DNA of 14,373 nucleotides from an uncultured Actinomycetes bacterium (GTDB lineage: Bacteria; Actinomycetota; Acidimicrobiia; Acidimicrobiales; Microtrichaceae). The notes beneath the pieces were generated by a model that worked only from the letters and a program-made list of their open reading frames with translations, did not search any database and was not told the DNA's origin. How positions within the stretch are numbered: position 1 is the first letter of the stretch; every line of letters begins with the position of its first letter. Shown in pieces: positions 7,478 to 12,878 of the stretch. The position numbers were made by a program, and so were the translations under genes. The stretch lies in assembly GCA_903941145.1 (NCBI GenBank), contig CAJANQ010000046.1, positions 1-14,373 of the forward strand, written 5' to 3'.

Positions 7478-8169
7478 ACACCACCCCTGCTCCGCCGCCG
7501 CGGCGCGTCCGCACGGCAGCGACCGTCGTCGCACTGCTGGTGGCCGTCACGACCCTTGGGGCGTGCGGAGGCGGGTCGTCGTCCGCGTCGACCACGAGCA
7601 CCTCGACCACGTCGACCACCACCACCGACCCCGATGCGCCGCCGGCCGGCGCAGTGGCCAAGGGGCTCAACAGCCTTCAGGTCGGGCAGTGCTTCCTGCC
7701 GGTCACGGGCAACGACGCTGCGGAGGACCGGGCCGTCTGGGTCGTCGACTGCTCCGACCCCCACCTGTACGAGCTGTACGCGCGGCTCAAGTACTCGGGC
7801 CCCGGTGCGGGCAGCTCGGGGTTCCCCGGCGCCACCGCCGTGCAGAACTGGTCCGAGCAAGAGTGCTTCGACAAGTTCGAGTCCTACGTCGGCGTGCCGT
7901 GGACGCGCTCCGACCTGGAGATCCAGACCTGGTGGCCGTCGATCCAGTCGTGGGGCAAGCCCGACCGCACCGTGCTGTGCGCCGTGACCCCGGCCGACGG
8001 TGGGCTCACCACCGGATCGAAGGCCGGGACCAGTGCGGGCAGCAACAACGGCGACGACACCGACACGGACAGCGGTGACGACACCGGCGCCGGGTCGGAC
8101 GGCACCGACGACAGCACCGACGACAGCACCGGCGACAGCACCGACGACAGCGGTACGTCCGGCAACTAG
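7474..8169 (+). CDS. Septum-formation-type lipoprotein
   Basis: 231 aa. The GTG start at 7474 overlaps the sortase stop (GTGA). The signal peptide has a basic n-region (R10, R11, R13), a hydrophobic core and a lipobox LGAC with lipidated C31. A Ser/Thr-rich linker (about 35-51) reaches an exported domain at about 64-172. It contains VGQCF, VDCSDPHLYELYA and, near its end, a W-G-x-P-D-R-x-V-x-C pattern. These and four cysteines (C73, C93, C131, C169), probably two disulfides, match the Septum_form family (named after a domain in actinobacterial septum-related proteins). The biochemical role of that family is not established. The C-terminal 50 or so residues are Asp/Ser/Thr/Gly-rich low-complexity sequence with a 4-residue repeat. 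It is translationally coupled to the sortase, which suggests a joint envelope role (inference). Confidence 0.8.
   Translation: MNTTPAPPPRRVRTAATVVALLVAVTTLGACGGGSSSASTTSTSTTSTTTTDPDAPPAGAVAKGLNSLQVGQCFLPVTGNDAAEDRAVWVVDCSDPHLYELYARLKYSGPGAGSSGFPGATAVQNWSEQECFDKFESYVGVPWTRSDLEIQTWWPSIQSWGKPDRTVLCAVTPADGGLTTGSKAGTSAGSNNGDDTDTDSGDDTGAGSDGTDDSTDDSTGDSTDDSGTSGN
8107..8154 (+). repeat. 12-bp tandem repeat encoding a D-D-S-T tail
   Basis: Four imperfect copies of GACGACAGCACC, in frame, start at 8107, 8119, 8131 (first codon GGC) and 8143 (last codon GGT). They encode an acidic DDST-type repeat at the lipoprotein C-terminus and could change copy number by slippage. Confidence 0.8.
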
Positions 8170-8178
8170 CCGGACCCG

Positions 8179-8197
8179 CCGCGGCTACTCGCCGCGG
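8179..8197. terminator. Hairpin between convergent genes, possible bidirectional terminator
   Basis: A perfect 7-bp inverted repeat, CCGCGGC (8179-8185) and GCCGCGG (8191-8197), with a 5-nt loop TACTC. It lies 10 bp after the lipoprotein stop and covers the stop codon of the opposing crotonase gene. There is no T-tract on either side, so it would be a non-canonical terminator as is common in high-GC actinobacteria. Confidence 0.45.
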
Positions 8198-8988
8198 AAG
8201 ACGGGTGGGCGCCGCTCGGTGAACGCCGCCCGGCCCTCGACCAGGTCGCCGGAGCCCCAGGCCCGCTCGAACGCCTGTCGGTAGGAGCGCGGCTCGGCCG
8301 CCTCGCCACCGGCGGTGGCGACGTCGTCGGGCGCCACCTCGAGCAGGTCGAGGCCCAGCTTGGAGCCGGAGAGGGCGAGCGGCGCCAGCTTGGCCACCTG
8401 GCCGGCCAGGAGCCGGGCGTCGGACAGCACCGCGTTGCCGGCGCCGTCAGGGCCGGCCTCGACCAGCTGGTGCACGAACCCCAGCTCGTGGGCGCGTTCC
8501 GCCGTGACCTGCTGGGCGGTGAGCATCATCCAGCGGGCCGTCGAGTGGCCGACGCCGAGCGCCAGCCGCTGCACGGTCCAGTGGTCGACCATCAGGCCCA
8601 GCTTGGCCACCGGCACGGCGAACCGGGCGTCCGGAGTGGCGAGCCGGAGGTCGCACGACACGGCGAGCTGGAGACCCAGCCCCATGCAGGCACCAGAGAT
8701 GGCGGCGACGGTCGGGAACGGGAGCCCGGCCAGGTCGTCGAGGGCCCGGCGCAGCGCCCGGGTGAAGGTGAGGTCCTCGAGCTCCTTCAGGTCGGCGCCG
8801 CTGCAGAACTGGTTCTCGGCCCCGGTGAGCACCATGGACCGCAGGTCGGCCGAGGCGGCCTGGCGGACACAGTCGTGCAGCTCGTCGAGCGCGGTGTGGT
8901 CGATGGCGTTGCGGCGCTCGGGACGCGAGATGGTGACGACGCCCACCGACAGGCCGTCGTGGTCCTCGACCTCGAAGGTGACCGGCAC
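8185..8988 (-). CDS. Crotonase-fold protein lacking both catalytic glutamates, EchA6-like
   Basis: 267 aa, GTG start at 8988-8986, 3 bp after the biotin carrier gene. The crotonase fold is clear: the oxyanion-hole strand with FCSGADLKEL (61-70) and the second loop SGACMGLGLQLAVSCD (98-113). The residue equivalent to rat enoyl-CoA hydratase Glu144 is Q107 and that equivalent to Glu164 is V127 (FAVPVAKLG), so normal hydratase chemistry is unlikely. The pattern GLQLA, CDLR, P-x-x-K-x-GL, DxW and the C-terminal AWGSGDL / RPPVFRGE closely resemble mycobacterial EchA6, a non-catalytic acyl-CoA-binding crotonase linked to fatty acid/mycolate metabolism. That match is from memory, not a search. It is probably the last gene of an operon with a carboxyltransferase and biotin carrier. 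It may bind or shuttle an acyl-CoA, or catalyse a different crotonase-type reaction. Confidence 0.85.
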   Translation of the reverse strand: MPVTFEVEDHDGLSVGVVTISRPERRNAIDHTALDELHDCVRQAASADLRSMVLTGAENQFCSGADLKELEDLTFTRALRRALDDLAGLPFPTVAAISGACMGLGLQLAVSCDLRLATPDARFAVPVAKLGLMVDHWTVQRLALGVGHSTARWMMLTAQQVTAERAHELGFVHQLVEAGPDGAGNAVLSDARLLAGQVAKLAPLALSGSKLGLDLLEVAPDDVATAGGEAAEPRSYRQAFERAWGSGDLVEGRAAFTERRPPVFRGE

Positions 8989-8991
8989 GGC

Positions 8992-9219
8992 TCAGCCCTG
9001 CCCGGAGGCGTCGACGGTGCAGATCAGGTCGCCCTCCTTGACCTGCGAGTCGGGCGCGACGTGGACCGCGGTCACGGTCCCGGACACGGGGGACTCGACG
9101 GGGATCTCCATCTTCATGGACTCGAGGATGGCGACCTCGTCGCCCTCGGCGACGCTGGCGCCGACCTCGACGTTGACCTTCCACACGTTGGCGGTGATCT
9201 CTGCCCGGACGTCGGTCAT
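8992..9219 (-). CDS. Stand-alone biotin carboxyl carrier protein (biotinyl domain)
   Basis: 75 aa, ATG start at 9219-9217, with GGAG 5 nt upstream. The whole protein is one biotinyl/lipoyl fold. The biotinylation motif is ESMKMEIPV with K36 as the modified lysine (MKM at 35-37), and the paired hairpin glycines SPVSGTV follow. It is about as short as a functional biotinyl domain can be and has no N-terminal extension of the AccB type. It would carry carboxybiotin between a biotin carboxylase, absent from this window, and the carboxyltransferase encoded 54 bp upstream. MKM rather than other residues around the lysine points to biotin rather than lipoate. It belongs to the small-BCCP type found next to acyl-CoA carboxylases in actinobacteria. 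Confidence 0.93.
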   Translation of the reverse strand: MTDVRAEITANVWKVNVEVGASVAEGDEVAILESMKMEIPVESPVSGTVTAVHVAPDSQVKEGDLICTVDASGQG

Positions 9220-9273
9220 GGGTGCTCCGTTCTTCCTGTTCGTGCTGTCGTTCGAGTCGGTTGCTGCGGCGGT

Positions 9274-10860
9274 TCAGACCGGCAGCACGCCGTGCTTGCG
9301 CCAGGGCCGCGACACCTGCTTGGTCGCCGCGACCTCCAGGCCCTTCCAGATGGCCAGCCGCGTGTCGGCGGGGTCGATCACGTCGTCGACCAGGCCGTGG
9401 CCCGCCGCGATGTACGGGTCGATGTTCGTGCGGAACTCGTCGGCCAGACGGATGCGCTCGGCGTCGCGCTCGGCCCCCTCGGGGAACTCGTCGAGGTGCT
9501 TGCGCATCGTGATGTTGACCATGCCCTCGGGGCCCATCACCGCGATCTCGGCGCCGGGCCACACGACCAGGTAGTCGGCCTCGTACGCCAGGCCGTTCAT
9601 GACGAAGTAGCCGGCGCCGTAGGACTTACGGACGACGACCGAGACCTTGGGGACGGTGGCCTCGGAGATGGCGAAGAGCATCTTGGCGCCGTGGCGGATG
9701 ATCCCCTGCTGCTCCACCGCGGTACCCACGACGAACCCGGGCACGTCGTGCAGGAACACGAGCGGGATCCCGAAGGCGTCGCAGAGCCACACGAACCGGG
9801 CGGCCTTGTCGGCCGAGTTCACGTCGAGCGCACCGCCCAGGACCATCGGGTTGGAGGCGACGATGCCGACGGCCCGGCCGCCGACCCGGGCCAGCCCGGT
9901 CACCACGTTGCGGGCCCACGCGGCCTTCATCTCGAAGAACGAGCCCGGGTCGACGACCTCGGCGATCACCTTGTGCATGTCGTACGCACGGCGCGGCGCG
10001 GTGGGCACGATCTTGTAGAGGCCCTCGCAGCGCCGGTCCACCGGGTCGTCGCACGGGACGTCGGGCACCTCGTCGGTGTTCGAGGACGGGAAGTACGACA
10101 GGTACTGGCGCACCATCGCCAGGCACTCGGCGTCGTCGGCGACCTCCATGTCGGCCACGCCCGAGACCTTGGTGTGCACCTCGGAGCCGCCCATCTCCTC
10201 CTCGGTGACGTCCTCGCCGGTGGCGGCCTTCACCAGGTGGCGGCCGGCCAGCGCCATGGACGACGTGCCCTTCACCATCGGCACGAAGTCGGCCAGCGCC
10301 GGGATGTAGGCGGTGCCCGCCGCGCAGTGGCCCATCATCGCGGCCACCTGCGGGACGACGCCCGAGAGCGCCACCTGCTCACGGAAGAGCGCACCGTTGC
10401 CGGCGAACGTCGAGCCGGCGTCGGACGTGATGCGGGCGCCGGCCGAGTCGAGCAGCCACACCACGGGGATGCGCTGGCGCAGCGCCAGCTCGCGCATGCG
10501 GCTGACCTTGAACTCGTTGACCCGGCCCATCGACCCGGCCTGCACGGTGAAGTCGTACGCGCAGACCGCGATGCGGCGGCCGTCGACCTGGCCGACGCCG
10601 GTCACGCAGCCGTCGGCGGCGAACGACCCCTTGTGGGCCAGGCTCGGCTCCATGTGGTCGGCCAGCAGGCCGAACTCGGTGAACGTGCCGGGGTCCAGGA
10701 GCGCGTCCAGGCGCTCGCGCACCGGCCACTTGCCCAGGCTGCGCTGGCGCTCGACGCGCTCGGGGCCGCCCATCCCCAGCGCAGCCTCCCGGCGCGCCGC
10801 CAGGTCGGCCACCAGCGGGCCCCAGTTGTAGCGCTCGTCGACCTCTGGTTCGTCGGCCAT
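9274..10860 (-). CDS. Acyl-CoA carboxylase, carboxyltransferase (beta) subunit
   Basis: 528 aa, ATG start at 10860-10858 behind a GGGGG stretch. The length fits PccB/MccB/AccD-type carboxyltransferases (about 510-550 aa), with two crotonase-like halves. In the N-half, the acyl-CoA side shows DSAGARI (138-144), GHCAAGTAYIPAL (177-189) and the hinge GEDVTEEEMGGSEVHTKVSGVAD (215-237). In the C-half, the carboxybiotin side shows HDVPGFVVGT (371-380), VRKSYGAGYFVM (410-421) and EIAVMGPEGMVNI (438-450), ending with GHGLVDDVIDP. It transfers carboxyl from biotin to an acyl-CoA. Motifs mix propionyl-CoA and methylcrotonyl-CoA carboxylase features, so the substrate is unresolved. A sodium-pump decarboxylase alpha subunit is another possibility, but no membrane partner is seen. 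It probably shares an operon with the crotonase 46 bp upstream and the carrier protein downstream. Confidence 0.93.
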   Translation of the reverse strand: MADEPEVDERYNWGPLVADLAARREAALGMGGPERVERQRSLGKWPVRERLDALLDPGTFTEFGLLADHMEPSLAHKGSFAADGCVTGVGQVDGRRIAVCAYDFTVQAGSMGRVNEFKVSRMRELALRQRIPVVWLLDSAGARITSDAGSTFAGNGALFREQVALSGVVPQVAAMMGHCAAGTAYIPALADFVPMVKGTSSMALAGRHLVKAATGEDVTEEEMGGSEVHTKVSGVADMEVADDAECLAMVRQYLSYFPSSNTDEVPDVPCDDPVDRRCEGLYKIVPTAPRRAYDMHKVIAEVVDPGSFFEMKAAWARNVVTGLARVGGRAVGIVASNPMVLGGALDVNSADKAARFVWLCDAFGIPLVFLHDVPGFVVGTAVEQQGIIRHGAKMLFAISEATVPKVSVVVRKSYGAGYFVMNGLAYEADYLVVWPGAEIAVMGPEGMVNITMRKHLDEFPEGAERDAERIRLADEFRTNIDPYIAAGHGLVDDVIDPADTRLAIWKGLEVAATKQVSRPWRKHGVLPV

Positions 10861-10906
10861 GTGTCCCCCTGGATCGTTGGTCCGGCCCGCGTCGGCGGAC
10901 GGGTGC

Positions 10907-11689
10907 CTAGCGGCCCTTCCAGACCGGCGTGCGCTTCTCCATGAACGCGTCGATGCCCTCGGCCGCGTCCTCGAGCTCGGTGGTCACCGTGAGCATCGGG
11001 TGCAGCAGCCGGAGCGCGTCGGCCGCCGACTGGTCCCACACCGCGTAGAACGAGTCACGCCCGAGCCGCATCACGGCGGGCGACTTGGAGGCCAGCGTGG
11101 CGGCGAGGGCGTCGACCTCGGCGTCGAGGTCGCCGACGGGCACCACCCGGGTCACGAACCCCATGCGGTCGGCCTCGGCGGCACCGATGCGGCGGCCGGT
11201 CATCATCAGCTCGAGCACCCGCTTGGGCGGCATCGACCGGCACAGCGGCACGGTGATCATGTAGGGCCACAGGCCGACGTCGATCTCGGGCGTGCCGAAC
11301 TGGGCGTCGTCGGCGGCCACGACCAGGTCGCAGCTGAGCGCCAGGCCGAACCCGCCGGCCAGGGCATAGCCCCGCACCTTGGCGACCGTCGGCTTGCCGA
11401 GCGACCACAGGTCCTCGAAGAGCGCGGCCAGCTCGCCACGGGCCTCGTGGACCTCTGCGTAGGAGGAGTCGGCACGCATGCCGCCCAGGTCCGCGCCGGC
11501 GCAGAACGCCTTGTCACCGGCACCCGTCAGGACCAGCACGCGCACGTCCGGGTCGGTCCGGGCCCGGGCCACGTACTCACGGAGTCCGGAGATGACCGTC
11601 CAGCTCAGCGCGTTGCGGCGCTCGGGACGGTCGATGGTGAGGGTGGCGACACCGTCGCGGACCTCGTAGCGCACCTCGTCGTCGGCCAT
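10907..11689 (-). CDS. Enoyl-CoA hydratase/isomerase family protein (crotonase fold)
   Basis: 260 aa, ATG start at 11689-11687, first gene of the minus-strand acyl-CoA operon. The oxyanion-hole motifs are intact: AFCAGADLGG (61-70) and RGYALAGGFGLALSCD (106-121). At the Glu144-equivalent position there is G115 (FGL instead of CEL), while the Glu164 equivalent is kept as E135 (FGTPEIDVGL). One glutamate is a common state in isomerase- and methylglutaconyl-CoA hydratase-like crotonases. With the carboxyltransferase downstream this could fit leucine/isovalerate-type breakdown, but no acyl-CoA dehydrogenase or HMG-CoA lyase is present here to confirm it. The C-terminus AEGIDAFMEKRTPVWKGR is typical of the family. 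The exact reaction cannot be read from sequence. Confidence 0.88.
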   Translation of the reverse strand: MADDEVRYEVRDGVATLTIDRPERRNALSWTVISGLREYVARARTDPDVRVLVLTGAGDKAFCAGADLGGMRADSSYAEVHEARGELAALFEDLWSLGKPTVAKVRGYALAGGFGLALSCDLVVAADDAQFGTPEIDVGLWPYMITVPLCRSMPPKRVLELMMTGRRIGAAEADRMGFVTRVVPVGDLDAEVDALAATLASKSPAVMRLGRDSFYAVWDQSAADALRLLHPMLTVTTELEDAAEGIDAFMEKRTPVWKGR

Positions 11690-11697
11690 GGAGGGGC

Positions 11698-11707
11698 ACG
11701 CTAGTTT
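11698..11707. promoter_or_regulatory. Overlapping divergent -10 elements
   Basis: TAGTTT (plus strand, 11702-11707) and TAGCGT (minus strand, 11703-11698) both fit TAnnnT and share the central TA. The plus element ends 7 nt before the GTG at 11715; the minus element ends 8 nt before the ATG at 11689. Transcription would start at or within a nucleotide or two of both start codons. No -35 match was found on either side. Confidence 0.45.
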
Positions 11708-11714
11708 CCTGCCC

Positions 11715-12509
11715 GTGGGGTTGGTGCCGACGCTGCTCGCTATTGGACTCGGGGTGTTCCTCGGGCTGCGCCGGGGCGGACGCATCGACAACCTCCTCGA
11801 CTGGCGGCCCCCGCTGTGGCAGGTCCTCGCCGCCGGCGTCGGGATGACGGTCCTCCTGGACCTGCTGCCGTGGTCCGGCTGGTTCATCTCGTTCCTCCGG
11901 ATCGCCACGTACGGGGCGCTGCTCTTCTTCGCCCTGGTCAACGTCCGGATCGGCGGCATGGTCCTGGTGGCCGCCGGCACCGGCCTGAACTTCCTGGTCT
12001 CGCTCCTGAACTGGGGCATGCCGGTCAGCACCTCGGCGCTGGTCTCCGCCGGCGTCGTGTCCAAGTCCGAGGTGCCCAACCTGGTGCTCACCGGCGGCCG
12101 CACGGTCGGCGACGACGCCACGCTCGGGTTCCTGGGCTCCACGATCCCGCTGCCGTGGGGCCACGTCGTGTCGGTCGGCGACCTGTTCGTCCTGGTCGGC
12201 ATCTGCCTGGTCGCGTCCAGCGTCGTGCGCCGCTACGAGGTGCGCACCGCGTCGCCGTTCGGACCGATCGGCGGCGGTCGTGGACCAGCGCCGAGGGACT
12301 ACCGCGACGCGCTCGACGCGCTCGGCCGTGGCCCGGCGCCGCGCAAGGGCCCCGGTCTGCACCCGTCCCGCATGGCCGGGCCCCGGGGCCAGCGCCGCAG
12401 GTCCAAGGCGGCACGTTCGACCACCCGGCCCGTGACGCGGCCGGGGAACCGCCCGGGACCGCGGCCCGACGGCCGCTCCGGACCCCCACCGGGGACCCCT
12501 CCCCGATGA
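11715..12509 (+). CDS. DUF5317 family membrane protein with a basic proline-rich tail
   Basis: 264 aa from the GTG at 11715. An in-frame ATG at 11688 would overlap the start codon of the opposite gene and lie upstream of the likely -10 element, so it is not preferred; GTG 11724 is another option. Membrane segments lie at about 3-18, 35-51, 57-77, 79-98 and 150-171. The loop NLVLTGGRTVGDDATLGFLG (122-141), followed by IPLP and VSVGDLFVLVG (152-162), is the pattern I associate with DUF5317, a family of unknown function common in Acidimicrobiia-like actinobacteria. Residues from about 175 to the end form a disordered tail rich in R, P, G and K, longer than the membrane core needs. No enzyme motif is visible and I assign no function. 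Confidence 0.75.
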   Translation: MGLVPTLLAIGLGVFLGLRRGGRIDNLLDWRPPLWQVLAAGVGMTVLLDLLPWSGWFISFLRIATYGALLFFALVNVRIGGMVLVAAGTGLNFLVSLLNWGMPVSTSALVSAGVVSKSEVPNLVLTGGRTVGDDATLGFLGSTIPLPWGHVVSVGDLFVLVGICLVASSVVRRYEVRTASPFGPIGGGRGPAPRDYRDALDALGRGPAPRKGPGLHPSRMAGPRGQRRRSKAARSTTRPVTRPGNRPGPRPDGRSGPPPGTPPR

Positions 12510-12541
12510 CAGCCTGAGCAGCATGCGGTCTGCTGTGCGGG

Positions 12542-12558
12542 CGCCGGAAGCACCGGCG
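12542..12558. other. Small inverted repeat upstream of the WXG100 gene
   Basis: CGCCGG (12542-12547) and CCGGCG (12553-12558) form a 6-bp stem with a 5-nt loop AAGCA. It lies between the DUF5317 stop and the Shine-Dalgarno of the next gene. It could be a weak terminator or leader hairpin, or chance in GC-rich DNA. No promoter was recognised in the 68-bp gap. Confidence 0.3.
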
Positions 12559-12565
12559 ACCGACC

Positions 12566-12571
12566 AGGAGG
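12566..12571 (+). promoter_or_regulatory. Strong Shine-Dalgarno of the WXG100 gene
   Basis: AGGAGG, 6 nt before the ATG at 12578. It is the best ribosome binding site in the window, consistent with high expression of a secreted WXG100 substrate, and it fixes the start. Confidence 0.85.
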
Positions 12572-12577
12572 TCCGCA

Positions 12578-12844
12578 ATGCCACAGCTCGGTCTCGACCC
12601 CGAACAGATGGGGGTCCTGTCCAAGTCCCTCCAGCGTGAGGCCGGAACGATCCGCACCCTCGCCCGCCAGCTCGACAGCCAGCTCCGTTCCGCGTGGTGG
12701 CAGGGTCCCGACGCCGAGAAGTTCCGCGGCTCGTGGGACGGCGAGCACAAGGCCCAGCTCGAGAAGGTGGCCGCCTCGCTCGAGTCGGCCGCCCAGGTGG
12801 TCACCACCAACGTGACCCAGCAGACGCAGGCCTCGCAGGGCTGA
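12578..12844 (+). CDS. WXG100 family (ESAT-6-like) protein
   Basis: 88 aa, within the 80-110 aa family range. Two helices flank a central turn with the W-x-G motif W41-Q42-G43 (SAWWQGPDAEKF). Both helices are amphipathic and there is no signal peptide or membrane segment. The C-terminus is Q/T/S-rich (TQQTQASQG). These small helical-hairpin proteins are exported as dimers by type VII secretion systems and often act as structural or chaperone-like secretion partners. The C-terminal YxxxD/E export signal known from mycobacterial substrates is not present. A single WXG100 gene suggests a homodimer. The next gene, 34 bp downstream, encodes an FtsK/EccC-like ATPase, supporting a type VII role. Confidence 0.93.
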   Translation: MPQLGLDPEQMGVLSKSLQREAGTIRTLARQLDSQLRSAWWQGPDAEKFRGSWDGEHKAQLEKVAASLESAAQVVTTNVTQQTQASQG

Positions 12845-12878
12845 GTCCTTCCCCCGGTGGTCCGGCCCGGTCGTCAGC

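Noticed and set aside
10880..10900. Inverted repeat GTCCG / CGGAC between the first crotonase and the carboxyltransferase
   Set aside because: A 5-bp stem with an 11-nt loop in GC-rich DNA is weak and easily due to chance; not reported as an attenuator.
8470..10944. An 824-codon open frame on the plus strand opposite the carboxyltransferase region
   Set aside because: It spans three genuine genes on the other strand, has repetitive H/D/G/V composition without hydrophobic core patterns, and has no recognisable motif.
11690..12202. Upstream extension of the first crotonase frame to a 431-aa protein
   Set aside because: The added part is antisense to the DUF5317 gene and lacks any fold. The crotonase fold begins at ATG 11689.
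12517..12534. Inverted repeat AGCAG / CTGCT before the WXG100 gene
   Set aside because: The stem is only 5 bp with an 8-nt loop; insufficient for a terminator or operator call.
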